From Oidiodendron maius Zn (lineage: Eukaryota; Ascomycota; Leotiomycetes; Myxotrichaceae), in assembly GCA_000827325.1 (NCBI GenBank), contig KN832873.1, positions 189,037-253,036 of the forward strand: a DNA stretch of 64,000 bases, given 5' to 3'. Position 1 is the first letter of the stretch, and each line of letters starts with the position of its first letter. This document shows positions 52,779 to 63,998 of this stretch, in pieces. The notes under the pieces are model-generated. The model was not told the DNA's origin and ran no database searches. It saw only the letters and a list, made by a program, of their open reading frames with translations. The position numbers were made by a program, and so were the translations under genes.

Positions 52779-53762
52779 CTATGGGCCACTGTCACCAGAG
52801 TAGGTCATAAGCACTGAGGGACTTTCCTCCACCGCAGTAGAGAGAGTAGTCCCTCCCTGAACCAAGTTGATCAGCGTTCCATTACTGACATTGACCTCCT
52901 TATCCTTCGTCGCCGCCAGGCAATCGTAAAAGAAAACAGCGCCATAATCCGAGAAAGGTGCCTCACTGCCTCCAATTGAGTCATCTTCCAAGATCCACTC
53001 TGCGTTCTGGCCCTGCAGAGCGGCTGCCGCATTTGGTGCATCAATAGCTATACTTGTGAACAGATTTGCTGTTGTATTATGCACCGACGCGTACCCTGTA
53101 GTTGGCGTGGTCGCACAAACTAAAACCTCTACTGTATCACCAGCCAGAACCGGGAAACCAGTAAAGACCATTTCGAAAGCAGGAAACCATTCGAACCAAG
53201 CCCAGCATTGATGAGTGACAGTTCCTCCCGTCACAGTGACCACAGATTTGGTCCCTGCTTGCAAAATTGCGTTTTGTACTGACCACCCATCAATTCCGAC
53301 CCAGGCTACCGATTCCCAGGAGCCGTCGTTCCATCCACTCCCGTTCCATGCCGACAGAGGAGGCCATGGATTTGGAACTACCCATGATGCGGAAGCCGAA
53401 GTAAAAGTCTCGCCAGCAGGCGGACTCATAACCACGGCTCCGGACCAGTTCGTAGACGTGCCATTCGCTTCTGAAAGAACTTTATTTGCCGCTGGTTGAC
53501 GCCCCGTCTTAAGGGCCGTAACGGTTGGAGCGACGAAATATGCGGGGGTATTCATAAACCGCTTCCACTTTTGAAAATGTTTCGGCCATTTGGTTTCATC
53601 AGGACGAGCAGGGTAGCCGTATTTCACAAGATCGGCATTACTTGCTGTGAAGGGATCGAAGTCTTTCGGTGTTGCTGTGGGGGAACGAAGAGATTTGAGA
53701 ACATTCTGTGAAAGAATGGATCTAGTTTCTTGGTCTACAATAATAGGCTTCTGGCCGGACAT
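52779..53762 (-). CDS. Peptidase G1 (eqolisin)-like protein, 327 aa, no signal peptide
   Basis: Single exon. From about residue 104 the protein has the eqolisin pattern: STNWSGAVVMSPPAGETFTS, SWVVPNPWPP, ESVAWVGIDGWSVQNAILQA, CWAWFEWFPAFEMVFTGFPV, AGDTVEVLVCATTPTTGYAS, and AEWILEDDSIGG followed by PFSDYGAVFF. The Gln in AILQAG and the Glu in AEWILED are candidates for the family's Gln/Glu dyad. The first 100 residues (MSGQKPIIVDQETRSILSQN, KWPKHFQKWKRFM) are polar with no signal peptide, unlike secreted glutamic peptidases. It may be intracellular, use an unannotated upstream exon, or be a non-catalytic relative. Confidence 0.78.
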   Translation of the reverse strand: MSGQKPIIVDQETRSILSQNVLKSLRSPTATPKDFDPFTASNADLVKYGYPARPDETKWPKHFQKWKRFMNTPAYFVAPTVTALKTGRQPAANKVLSEANGTSTNWSGAVVMSPPAGETFTSASASWVVPNPWPPLSAWNGSGWNDGSWESVAWVGIDGWSVQNAILQAGTKSVVTVTGGTVTHQCWAWFEWFPAFEMVFTGFPVLAGDTVEVLVCATTPTTGYASVHNTTANLFTSIAIDAPNAAAALQGQNAEWILEDDSIGGSEAPFSDYGAVFFYDCLAATKDKEVNVSNGTLINLVQGGTTLSTAVEESPSVLMTYSGDSGP

Positions 53763-55221
53763 GTTTGCAGTGCTAGCAGCTTAGAGGTACTGTGTGCAAG
53801 TTGGCCTAATATCAGGGGTTGGAAGACTTTTCTCCCCACAGTTCAGTTGGATATTGGATCTTCTTGAGGAATGCTCGAACTTCAGACAAAGAGTTATAAA
53901 AACATGAAATAAGGAGAGCGGGATTGGGTCTTCCTTTTATAACATTTGTTTCGCTGATATTCTTCAGAATAATAGAAGGATGGGCATTCAGCCGGCCTAA
54001 GCTCAACATGTTGAACATGCAACCGCATGAGCTAGAGTTAATTCCCCAGCCTTCCCCTCTTCTTCCCAACCTACTGATTGGCATACTCTTTTCTCACGCT
54101 CACCGATATGTTCAGCTGACTCTAATACTTCGTATTGGGTCCAAAATCTCCACAAGCTACCTAGGTAGTAACTGGTGGATTCTATGAGCCTTATTGGATG
54201 TTTTCCCTGCCGCCACAATCCTGTCGAAAGCTTGATTGAGCTGATGCCGCAGCACTACAGTATGTGGATTCTCCCGTCTCTCAGCCGCATTCACAATCGC
54301 AAGACAACGCCTTTCCAACAGACCTAACCCAATTAGATGCGCACAATCGACCTTGAGGAATTTCTTAGGTTTGAGGAGATTGCATGACGAACATTCGTGG
54401 GGTTGCACAGCTTTTCGTTTCCGCGTAGAATCGGTCGAGGAAAAAGGAGGCGCACAATATGAGAATCCATTCGTGTGTGTCCCGTCCCGGATATATGATT
54501 CGAGATGGTGAGTAGTCAAGAAACGGAGACTTCCTTACGAGGCGGGTTCAGCTCAGAATGTGGCGCGGCATGAACTGGTTGTTTCAAATAGTGGGTGACC
54601 TAATAACCTGGAATCGCCGATGTGATTGCACAGCATCGATAAATCTTATGGTCGCAGGTCATACGACTTCTCAGCTCCTCAGCCCTGCGGAATCAAATTT
54701 TACGAGGCAGCTCTAATCCTTCCAAATTGCGGATGACTGCATACGATGGCGATAAAATAGGTCGTCCCAACGCTAGAATACGGAGAACAAAAGGTTGGAG
54801 CAATGCGTTGATGGTAGTTTGGAAATCAAGTCCAGCCACTAAACTTGTGCTGACCGTGTTGCCGCTAAAATTGTACATGAAGCCCCTGCCGTAAAGGCGG
54901 CCTTCGTTAGGAGCGGTAGAGAAGAGAGAGCGCGAGAGCGCATGAAAGGGGGCTTTTTGGGTTCTTCCTACTGGCGAGCAATTGTCTAGCACAAACCACC
55001 CTTTTGAATTCTGAAAACGTAAGTTCGTGGTTCTACATCTGAGTGGCCTGCTCGGCTGATAACCCCGGCCCGGATAAAGCGAGGAACGACTCTCTGCAGC
55101 AGGGACATAATGGCACTGTAAATGGCATCACAGTAGTAAATCTAATCTATTATGCTGGCATCACCTCTAAGTTTTGCTCGAGATTTTACAAGCAAAATAT
55201 TGATTTTGACGCACGTTCACA
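53763..55221. other. Intergenic stretch of 1.5 kb, no firm gene
   Basis: Minus-strand frames at 54157-54519 (120 codons, with a CSSCNLLKPKKFLKVDC stretch) and 54693-54992 (99 codons) have no recognised family or splice support; they could be fragments. Confidence 0.35.
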
Positions 55222-55590
55222 ATGGCACAAACAAGCAAAGACTGGCTTCTTGAACGCCCTGACGCAGAAATGCCCTTGGGACGTCGCTGAGAATCCCATC
55301 CCGGATCGAAGCGATCATGAGGTCCCCGTCAGAATATACGCCGTTGGATTGAACTATAGAGGTGTTATGATTGTACGGGTAAGGGATTCTCTACCCTCTT
55401 AATGAGGATTTGCTGACAGAAGGCTGAATCCACAACCAAGGGCAACTATCACTGGGCGGTGAAAGAGGCAAAGTGATCCCATATGCTGATTGATGGTGCT
55501 GGGGAGATTGTTTAAGGTCGGAGCGAAAGTCACGCGGTTTAGCCCGGGCAACCGAGTGTGTTCTGTATTGTTCCAGCATCACAAATACAG
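55222..55590 (+). pseudogene. 5' relic of a zinc-type alcohol dehydrogenase/quinone reductase gene
   Basis: Starting at ATG 55222 the frames read MAQTSKDWLLERPDAEMP, then in another frame AENPIPDRSDHEVPVRIYAV followed by GLNYRGVMIVR, then VGAKVTRFSPGNRVCSVLFQ. This is the N-terminal GroES-like domain of MDR-family dehydrogenases ('VSLNYRDLMIVRG', 'DGAGEVVEVGxxVTRFxPGDRVCSxFFQ'). The pieces fall in different frames with stops between. Homology ends about 25 bp before the pogo element at 55616, and nothing recognisable continues after 57476, so the gene is decayed and truncated. Confidence 0.6.
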
Positions 55591-55615
55591 TATTTCAAGA
55601 TTTATTAAATTACTA

Positions 55616-57476
55616 ACGTGTATGTACAGTGAGTCGCTTAGGACAGTAAGCCGTTCATTTTCTATAATTTCCCACCCTACTACACTTTACCCTACTTTTT
55701 CTCCACTGTACATTATGGAATCAACTTCTAATGAACGCAAGGTTATCCTTACCCTCCAAGCCCTTAAACATAACCCCTGTCTTAATGTTACACGTACAGC
55801 CAAGATCTATAGTGCTCCACTTAGAACAGTCCTTGATCGACGCAGTGGCCGACCATCACGACACGATATTCAACCCAAATCTCGAAAGCTTACTGATTTA
55901 GAAGAATCAGTGATTGTTCAATATATTCTTGACCTTGATTCCAAAGGGTTTCCACCTAGGCTTTGTGGTATAGAAGATATGGCTAATCATCTGCTTACTA
56001 AACGAAATACAGGACGCATCGGAACGCGCTAGGCTTCTTGCTTTATACAACAACAACCACAGCTTACTACACGTTTTAATCGAAAATACAATTACCAGAG
56101 AGCTAAATATAAAGATCCGATTATAATTAGTGGCTGGTTTTCACTCCTCAAGAATACAATTGCAAAGTATGGGATCGTGGACGCGGATATCTATAATTTT
56201 AACAAGACTGGGTTTATGATAGGCGTTATCTTAACAGCAATGGTGGTTACAAGCTTAGAGAGGTCTGGTAGAGCAAAGGCAAAGCAGCCTGGTAATCGCA
56301 AATGGGTTATAGTAATCCAGGCTATAGATGTGCTTGGCTGGTCACTACCGCTATTTGTGGTTGTGAAGGGTGTATATATCCTACTCTCCTAGTATAATGA
56401 GTTCAAATTACCAAAGGGTTGGAGGCTCTCTATTAGTGATAATGGGTGGACTACAAATGAGATCAGCCTAGATTGGATCAAGCATTTTGAATTATATATA
56501 CAGCCTCGAAAAGTAGGTGGATATCGACTCCTAATACTTGATGGCCATAAATCCCACCACTCAACCGAATTTGAGCTTTTCTGTCAGGACCACAATATCA
56601 TTACACTTTGCATGCCTCCTCATTCCTCTCATATTCTCCAGCCACTTGATGTAGGCTGTTTTAGTCCATTGAAAAAGTCATACGGCAAGCAAATTGAGGG
56701 TTTAATACGTGGTGGTCAGACCTATATCACAAAGGAGGATTTCTTTCCAGCATTCCAGGTGGCATTCCAAGAGTCAATGACTATACAAAACATCCAGGGA
56801 GGTTTTAGAGGGACTGGAATTACACCTTTTAATCCTCAGCGAGTCCTAGACATCCTCCCTCCTTGTGCAAAAACGCCAACTCCTTCAAACTCACGTCCTG
56901 GTACAGCCCAAACCTAGAACCCTAGGACTCCAAAGAATACAACCAATACCTCACGACAGTCTACCTTTATTAAAACCCGAATTAATTACCATCAGGGTAG
57001 CTCTCCAACACAGGCTATTGATGCTGTAGACCAATTTACTAAGGGTTCAGTGGCAATTATGTATGAGGTAGCTCTATTGCGGTCACGGATTACTAAGCTA
57101 GAAGAGGCAAATAAGAGGCTTAGCAAGCATCGCAAGCTAAAAAAAACCAGACTACAAAAAGGAGGATCACTTTCTATAGAAGAGGCAGAGGAGTTAGTAG
57201 GTTGTATTAATGTAGATGGCTAGCAGAGTGAGGAAATAGGTAGTAGTGGTGGTCAAGGGCAAGGTATACAATCATGTATTCGGCACTGTGGTAATTGCAG
57301 CAAGACTGGACATAATATACGCACCTGTCAAATAGTACTAGAGACCTCTGAGGAAGAGGATTGATACATTAATAATTAGTTTTAGAGTGTTATGGTTGAA
57401 TAATAATTAATCTTATACTAGGGTCATAGAAAAGTGAACGGCTCACTGTCCTAAGCGACTCACTGTACATACACGT
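55616..57476 (+). mobile_element. 1.86-kb pogo/Fot1-type transposon, second family
   Basis: Inverted repeats of about 50 bp start ACGTGTATGTACAGTGAGTC at 55616 and end with the complement at 57476, with only a few mismatches. TA flanks both ends (55614-55615 and 57477-57478). The size, ACGT terminus and gene layout match the element at 14325, but the TIR sequence differs (GTCGCTTAGGACAGT core), so it is a distinct family. The gene carries four premature stops. Confidence 0.9.
55715..57364 (+). pseudogene. pogo/Fot1-family transposase, inactivated
   Basis: A single frame from ATG 55715 (MESTSNERKVILTLQALKHN) to TGA 57362-57364, interrupted by TAG codons at 56030, 56390, 56915 and about 57221. 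HTH N-terminus (NVTRTAKIYSAPLRTVLDRR). Of the DDE_1 motifs, the first reads YNFNKTGFMIG, with Asn where Asp is expected. The second (LLILDGHKSHH) and third (LQPLDVGCFSPLK) are kept. The C-terminus has a zinc-knuckle (HCGNCSKTGHNIRTCQ). All changes fit C:G to T:A mutation, including the Asp-to-Asn. Confidence 0.88.
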
Positions 57477-57570
57477 TATGTTTTATTATATAATTTTACA
57501 CTTTTAATATATATTTTATAAACGCCTTATATGATTCGTGGCTATATAAATAATATTATATATTACTACC

Positions 57571-58599
57571 TTAAGAGCTCCTGCCTAATCGCCACTTCTT
57601 ATTTGAAAACATTATTGCAAGGAACCGAGGAGATATTGCAGTAGTCGTGAATATCCAAAACAGTGATATTATAACGAACAACGGAATTTGAGCGATGATC
57701 AAAATTATAATAGCCCAAGAAGAGTATTTAAAGCTGGATACCAGCCAATCGGGCTTCTCATCTGCTGCCAGCGCCACCTGCATTGCTGTAAGAGCCAAGC
57801 TGAAGTACACGAAAATCAGGGCAATATATGCACCGTAGGTCCGCCAGAAGCCGAAAAGCGGATCCTCGATTTGGTGAAAATGGCTTTGACCACCAGGACG
57901 GGTGAGCCACATGATGGCATTCAAACGAGGAAGTCGAAGCGAACCAAAGTGATAACGGGGATGGAATTTTGGGAGGTCCGCATCAGTCTGCATTCTGTTC
58001 TCAGTATCGACATAGGTATCATATGCAGCGGCGTACGCCTGCCACAAGTCCCATCCATTTTCATCCATAAAACTCTTAGGCAGTAGGCGTTCCTCGATGG
58101 CTAAGTCGAAGTCGAATTCAGTGACAATAAGCTTCGTATACGAATGGAAGAGACCTCGCAGACACGGTTTCAGCTTTCCAAAATCAGGCAAGATTTGGCC
58201 GAAACATGAAGGCAGTGGCTTGATATACTGAGTTTCGTTCTTCCAGAGGAGGTGTAAACCATGATCGTTGACGCGCTTGAATTGGCGTCCTTTATTAGTT
58301 CTTAAACTAGAAAAGGTTCCATAGTTGCCTGGAAAGCCAGCCCAATGAAGGTGTTTTTGGATTTTGTCGAATTTTTGAAATAATCTTCTGTTTAAAAACT
58401 CCTCTGCTGTATCAAAAGGGCTTGCGTGTGCTTCTGCTAGGTTCGTACCGTTGGTCGAAGTATGGATTGGGTCCGACCCCGGCCCTTTTGCTCCAGATTG
58501 TCGTGCCGAGCCTTGCGCGGAGCTATCTCCAATAGCTGTCAAACTAGGACCGGAATCTAAAGTAGCAACAGGAAGCTGTAAATTTGTCTCTGGGTCCAT
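57571..58599 (-). CDS. Two-helix membrane protein of an unnamed fungal family, 342 aa
   Basis: The frame starts at ATG 58597-58599 (MDPETNLQLPVATLDSGPSL); an in-frame extension to 58815 exists but looks less protein-like. The N-terminal 80 residues are low-complexity. Then come FLNRRLFQKFDKIQKHLHWA with GFPGNYGTFSSL, then LPKSFMDENGWDLWQAYAAA with FHPRYHFGSLRLPRLNAIMW. Two hydrophobic helices lie near the C-terminus (TYGAYIALIFVYFSLALTAM and AIIILIIAQIPLFVIISLFW). This arrangement, 'FHWAG...NPRYxxGELRLSRLN...VYFSxVLTAMQVGL', recurs in uncharacterised ascomycete membrane proteins, sometimes mislabelled as subtilisin-like. Function unknown. Confidence 0.72.
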   Translation of the reverse strand: MDPETNLQLPVATLDSGPSLTAIGDSSAQGSARQSGAKGPGSDPIHTSTNGTNLAEAHASPFDTAEEFLNRRLFQKFDKIQKHLHWAGFPGNYGTFSSLRTNKGRQFKRVNDHGLHLLWKNETQYIKPLPSCFGQILPDFGKLKPCLRGLFHSYTKLIVTEFDFDLAIEERLLPKSFMDENGWDLWQAYAAAYDTYVDTENRMQTDADLPKFHPRYHFGSLRLPRLNAIMWLTRPGGQSHFHQIEDPLFGFWRTYGAYIALIFVYFSLALTAMQVALAADEKPDWLVSSFKYSSWAIIILIIAQIPLFVIISLFWIFTTTAISPRFLAIMFSNKKWRLGRSS

Positions 58600-60353
58600 G
58601 GCTGGCAAGCGGGGGATAGAACGGAAATTGTGAGTAGGAGGAACATTTCCGACCGCTGCAAACTCAGAGTGGGAGTCTGGTTTGTTGCCAACAGGCTGGA
58701 AATTCGTGGCTGCATACATACCTATGTGTTGAGCAAGGCTGAGGTGGATAGGAGATCTTGGTTTGCCTTGGAGAAAGTCATATTTTCTGCATCTGAGACA
58801 ATGCAATTTGTGCATCAGTATGGGCCTGTCTACATTCTCACGGTTCAGGGGCCCCTTGCGATTTTTAAATTTGGTAATTGGCCACTTCCTCTGTTACTGT
58901 TCAGCTGAGCTCCCCAGTCCTTCATTGAAAGTGTCTCAGCTGCGTGGTGATTGGTTACAGCTCCATGTCTGATTGTCCACGCATCACGACCCCTGTTTAA
59001 TTTTAAATATTGTAACATTAGGTGCTAATGAAGAAGGGTTTAATTAATTCTTATAATAGACCGGCATTCTCCTTAAATAAATTCGAGTCCGCCCTATATT
59101 GCAAGATAGATAGACCATAATAGATTATATGGTATATTTTTTATAAAGTATAAAATTTAGACCCACACTTAAAAGAGCAGAAGCTATAGAGCAAATGCAA
59201 CTTGGCACTCGTGTACTCCCCTTAAAACTGCTGCTTAAACTCTGAAATTTATACTAGAGATAGTGCATTCTCTAGTAATGCTAAATTTGGTTTAATTTTC
59301 ACTATCTTTATTAGTTGTTAAGATATATAATTCTATAGCTCATAATTTGAAGGCTAAATTAATATTCCTTTGCTTTGATTTTTTGCTATTAAAAATAGGT
59401 ACAAGTCCGCTACAAGCTTCGTGGAATCGTAAATTCCATGTGTATACTAAAACGGGCTTGTTTTACTCCTTTGGTAAGTAGTGTGAGGAGCTTGCTCACA
59501 GCGGCCCTAGTCCTGCTAGACTTAAGAGGCAGATGTGGAGGCCTAGAACCTTTGGTTGCGCTGACTCGCGGGCCGAAAATCAAGGCGAAATCAAGGCGAA
59601 ATCCGCTGAGAGAAGCCTACGGGAAGAGTTCATATGCTCAAGAATTACAATGGAACAGTTGCTGGAAATAGAATAATATTATTATATTAGATCTCAATAA
59701 TTCAAGTCCAATCACCCCTACAACCAACCTCTCTAATATCCGATTTCAAGCGATATATATTTCCATATAATGAATGATCAACCCAAATGTAAGTTGTCAT
59801 GATACTATACATCCGCTTTTAGCAAGTTGAAACGATATTCTCTGGTATATCAAGAGCAAAAGCACTGCGACAGCCCCTTAGACTGGGTCTTGTACATTAC
59901 TGGACTCTGAATTGAGGGTGACTTAAGATATTTATCCAGCCACTATACGGTCATTTTACTTCCATGATAAGTAGTGGATATATCCTCAGAACTTAGGCCG
60001 TTGTAAATTTATATGGTGGCGTCCATCAAGGCCATTTCATTGAACTAGCATGGTATATCGCCTCAATTACGGATCTAGAACGCCAGATCTCCTATCGCCG
60101 GGAAGATTTTCGTCGGCCTCGAAGTACCAACTCATCAACCTGCGATCAGATCTCCTCGCTGGTCTCCACTCTAACCTCCTCTATATCTGTAGCTCGATAG
60201 CCTTCCCATCATTTGTTGCCACCCACGAAGAAAGTCTTGAACATTTCGAACCAAGTTTTGCTAGGTTTCGGTTGGTGGAACCCTTCAGGGACTTTGGTCG
60301 AAAACGCTGTTGCAGAAGATTAGCATTGCCATCCTCCATTAGAATTTTTAATG
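58600..60353. other. Intergenic stretch of 1.75 kb, AT-rich centre
   Basis: The segment 59000-59450 is very AT-rich and may be a decayed repeat, but no ends or coding relics were recognised. Frames at 59438-59671 and 60050-60415 were not supported. Confidence 0.35.
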
Positions 60354-60830
60354 CTAACTCATTTCCCGAGTTTCAAAGTCTTGCCATTCCCCTTTGTCCT
60401 TATCCCAGATCATGAATTTCCGACTCTCCTGATCTGAGAGCTCCTTGCACATCCATCCGACGTTACTTGAGCTCCAGAATGCCGGCTCCTTAAACCGCCG
60501 AGGCACCGTTGGTCGTTCGCAGTCCGGTTTAGGCTTTGGATTATCTTCTTTTTGCTGACTCTCTTTGATTGCCTCTTCTGCGAATTTTAGAGCTCGGGAG
60601 GGAAGCTTTCCTGGCCTCTTGACTTTTTCTTCCTTGCCCGTCACCAAGGGCATTTCGGTTGAACCTCTGTACTCGGTGTAGTTGCAGAGATGCCTTGAGC
60701 GTAGACCGGCAATATATGAAGATTTTTTCCGTGGCGAGGAGGCGGTGGCTCTGTTTTCGGAGAGTGGGTTTGCTGTCCGCCCCGGACATGTCACAATGAT
60801 TGATAACGACACCCAAGATTCGAGAAACAA
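60354..60830 (-). CDS. Hypothetical protein, 158 aa or shorter
   Basis: Open frame on the minus strand; the likely real start is one of the internal ATGs (for example MPLVTGKEEKVKRPGK). The C-terminal 100 residues are charged (FAEEAIKESQQKEDNPKPKP, ELSDQESRKFMIWDKDKGEW) with plausible codon use. No domain was recognised. It could be a single exon of a larger gene or a fragment. Confidence 0.35.
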   Translation of the reverse strand: MFLESWVSLSIIVTCPGRTANPLSENRATASSPRKKSSYIAGLRSRHLCNYTEYRGSTEMPLVTGKEEKVKRPGKLPSRALKFAEEAIKESQQKEDNPKPKPDCERPTVPRRFKEPAFWSSSNVGWMCKELSDQESRKFMIWDKDKGEWQDFETREMS

Positions 60831-61217
60831 CTGGAGGCTTCTAAGTCTCGTGGTTGGTCATCAGACCTGGCTGGAAACTTTGTGGGAGTGGTGCTATAAA
60901 TGAGTATACCCTATAAGTGATTTGAGTGGGCTTAATAATGGCGCTTCAACGAGGGTTTGCGTTACGGACGCAGCCCGTACAGCCACAGCATTCGTGTCAA
61001 AACTCTAGTGGCTAGTTCGATTAATGACCTCCACCCATACGAAAGTGCGGCTGTCGATCGAGATGTGACCTATTGAAGAAGTGTCAGATGAGAGGCAGGA
61101 TATTGAGCCTCTTTATTACCGATGGGAAGAGAGCCTCAGAGTGCGTCTTCGCCATCCCAGATTTATTCTCCTTATTATTGATATTTCTTTTAGCTCCATT
61201 GGCAGATCAGATGCAGT

Positions 61218-62482
61218 ATGCCTCATACAGACTTTGACTTGGAAAACATGAATCAATCGAAAGCCCAGCCTCTACAGCCTCGTGCAGCAACTCAACATAA
61301 GCAACTTCAACTCTCAAGCACTCAAAGCAATTTAACGGTTCCCACCCCCCCAAATACAACAGAGTCCCAAGATTATCTCCTCCGTGAAGAAAACTCTCCT
61401 GAATCTCTGGTTCATTCTTGTGACGTGCCAGAAAACCAGGCTCGCACATCTAGTATCCGAGCCTCCTCTCCCATACTTCGGTCCTCAGTACCCGTCACAG
61501 CAAGGCCATCGACAGAGAGCGAGTATTCTGACGATTCTGACGTAGATTTTGTTGAAGATCCCGAGAATGATACCAGGAATACTCCAGAAAATGCACCATG
61601 GAAGTATGTTGGATATCGGCTCTTCTCGAGATGGCTGGCAAGGGATAACGCCCTCTTGATCGTGCGTCGATTTGGGACTCTAAATAGCCGCATTGCCCTT
61701 TCCATGCAAGATGACATTGTCGTGCTTGAGAAAGAACTCGATGGTATTGAAAGGATCCTCAGTGACAAGAAATATGACTGGAGAATTAATAATGGTTCAT
61801 TTCGTAATGACCCCCTTGGGCCGCAAGGACGAAGACATAAAATTATAAAGGAAGAACTGCCAAAAAAACTTGCAGAGTACAGTAAGCTTCCATACTCTAT
61901 AATGATAACTAGAGATTGACTTAGCCAGATGCTTTTATCAACGGCTATACCCAGCTTATTTCTCGACCTGATATACACAAAGACGACCTCTCTGCGGTAC
62001 AGAAATGGTTCAGGGTTAATAATGGGGCTATCGATGACGAGGAAGCTCAATATATTCTTGCCAATTGTGACTTGATTGGTGTCCAGCCTAAACCTCGATC
62101 ATGCCTCCGCCAAGTCCTAGAAATGACAGTGCTTAGAATACCGATCTTCAGGTCTTGTTTCACACGGCGGCCGTGTCCAATATATTTAGAGGGCAATGAG
62201 AAGGGGTTTAAAGGCAAGACCATTTTGCAAGATGATAGGAAAGTTGAAAAGGCATCTTCGTTCATCGTTGCAGTTGTTGGTATTGGCATGCTTTTAGGAC
62301 CTCTATGGATCCTAGCTTATGTCACATCGACCACAAATCGTTTAGGGGTCATAACAGCATTCGTTGCTATCTTCTTCATATTGGTCAAGGTGGCGACCAA
62401 AGCTCGGATATTCGATTCGTTGGCTGCTACGGCTGCTTACTCTGCTGTATTGATGGTTTTCCTCCAAGCTCCTGGGATTTGA
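61218..62482 (+). CDS. DUF6594 membrane protein, 405 aa, two exons
   Basis: Exon 1 is 61218-61881, exon 2 is 61929-62482. The 47-bp intron (GTAAGC to GCCAG) joins LPKKLAEY to NAFINGYTQLI in phase. The first 125 residues are disordered (Ser/Thr/Pro, then acidic: YSDDSDVDFVEDPENDT). The DUF6594 domain follows: PWKYVGYRLFSRWLARDNAL, VRRFGTLNSRIALSMQDDIV, NNGSFRNDPLG, and three C-terminal helices (SFIVAVVGIGMLLGPLWILA, VITAFVAIFFILVKVATKAR and LAATAAYSAVLMVFLQ). The domain is complete and common in ascomycetes, often in accessory regions. Function unknown. Confidence 0.85.
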
Positions 62483-63506
62483 CGGTAATAATGGCCTGAG
62501 TTTTAATTATAAATATCTTGTGACAAAATAATACTTTACAAACTACGTGACATAAACCAGTATTTATAAAGTTATGTATATTTAAGGTACGGTAGGTGGT
62601 ATAGCCGAAATCACGGGGACTTTCTATAACGGACGACAGTAAAATGCGAAATCTACATTTCAAATTGGCCCACAATTTTACTAACACCTCTGGATTAAAT
62701 TCGCTTGGCTAACCTCCCACATGCGATATTCTGCCTAGGGGATAACAATGTACTGGAAATTGCAGTTCTAGATCAATCTTACGTAAAGGGCGCTCCCGGT
62801 CAGATCCCTTCTGACACTGTACAATAAGGGGCGGATTGTGGCGATAGACATGCTAGATCGCACACACGGTTGGTCTCTGGAAGTCCCAAATAATACACTT
62901 TTGAATTTGTTGGCAACCATAATGTCATCCTAGCTTGCCTCTCCAATGGCTACATCTGCAACAAATTTGGCAGTAACCCTCGTGATCTGGATGACTTTCT
63001 CATTTCTATCTATTAAGTTCAGCCTGATGGCTGATATCCGCGGAGTTCCACGCAAGATTAGATTCAGCAATGTGGTGGTTAGCACGCCTGTGGGGCAGTT
63101 TTCCTGGGGTAGTGCAATGTGGTTCTGGCACAGCGAAAGGAGTGGCAGCTTCAAGCGGACTAGGTCACTAAACAATCCTCCAAGTGCATTACTATCAGCT
63201 CTACCGAAATTTAATGCGGACTATGAGTTAACCATCCCTTGAAGCCCACCCACTGTCGAAACAATTTGGGACTTCAAAATACAATTGATGAAGTCGTCAT
63301 GTTAAATGAGGGATTATATGGTCATATTCAGGAGGAATTGAAGAAGGGAGCTAAGCTGGAGGAAAGGGGGATTTATATAACCCTATCGTCAGGAGTTGCC
63401 TAAAGTATTGCCTAACTGCCAATCACTGCCTATCACTGCTTAGAGTATGTTATATCCATCGAACGTATTATACGGTATTATCTCTTTGCACGTCGAATTG
63501 ATTTGG
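62483..63506. other. Intergenic stretch of 1 kb, no supported gene
   Basis: Overlapping frames at 62930-63242 on both strands (81 and 98 codons) have no recognisable domain. Confidence 0.35.
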
Positions 63507-63998
63507 TTAAATCTTCAAGTGAGAACAATACTTGCACGTCACAAACGGTTGGTCGCTGAAATAGCCCTTATCGCCTTGAATTGTAGCGAGTAATAATCCA
63601 AGGCTATAAGTCTGAATTTTAAAATCATGATGGTGTTCGAGGTGTGCATACAATTGCTCTTGTCCAAACTTAGACATTGATTCTTCACATCCTGGAAGTT
63701 TGCATTCAACTTTATATGGGCTTAGATGATATTGCTGAATGTGCCGGTTCATAATATTTCCTAGGGATCGAAAGTCACAATGGTCAAACGTGCACTTTGG
63801 GGGATCATGCTCAGCTTTGATGTGTTTACTAAGCTTTGCTGTGGTGGTGAATCCATTGCTGTGTCGGGTGCAGCTCTCAACTGGGCAGCGATGTTGGCGA
63901 TTATATTCGTGCGCAGTCACGAAATGCGCCTTCAAGTCTTCAACAGTATTAAAAGGCTTCTTAGTCGCACATCCATGAACATCGCATCGGAGGGACTG
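63507..63998 (-). CDS. C2H2 zinc-finger protein, C-terminal 163 aa (partial)
   Basis: The minus-strand frame enters from the right edge of the window and ends at a TAG near 63507. Visible fingers in order: LRCDVHGCATKKPFNT with LKAHFVTAH, then HRCPVESCTRHSNGFTTTAK with LSKHIKAEH, then PPKCTFDHCDFRSLGNIMNR with HIQQYH, then KVECKLPGCEESMSKFGQEQ with LYAHLEHHH. A last CKYCSHLKI lies at the extreme C-terminus. Each has the C-X4-C...H-X3/4-H spacing typical of fungal C2H2 arrays. The N-terminal part is outside the window. Nucleic-acid binding is likely; the target is unknown. Confidence 0.75.
   Translation of the reverse strand, partial: QSLRCDVHGCATKKPFNTVEDLKAHFVTAHEYNRQHRCPVESCTRHSNGFTTTAKLSKHIKAEHDPPKCTFDHCDFRSLGNIMNRHIQQYHLSPYKVECKLPGCEESMSKFGQEQLYAHLEHHHDFKIQTYSLGLLLATIQGDKGYFSDQPFVTCKYCSHLKI

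Noticed and set aside
59000-59450. Very AT-rich segment as a decayed transposon
   Set aside because: No terminal repeats, target duplication or coding relics could be recognised, so it is left as intergenic.
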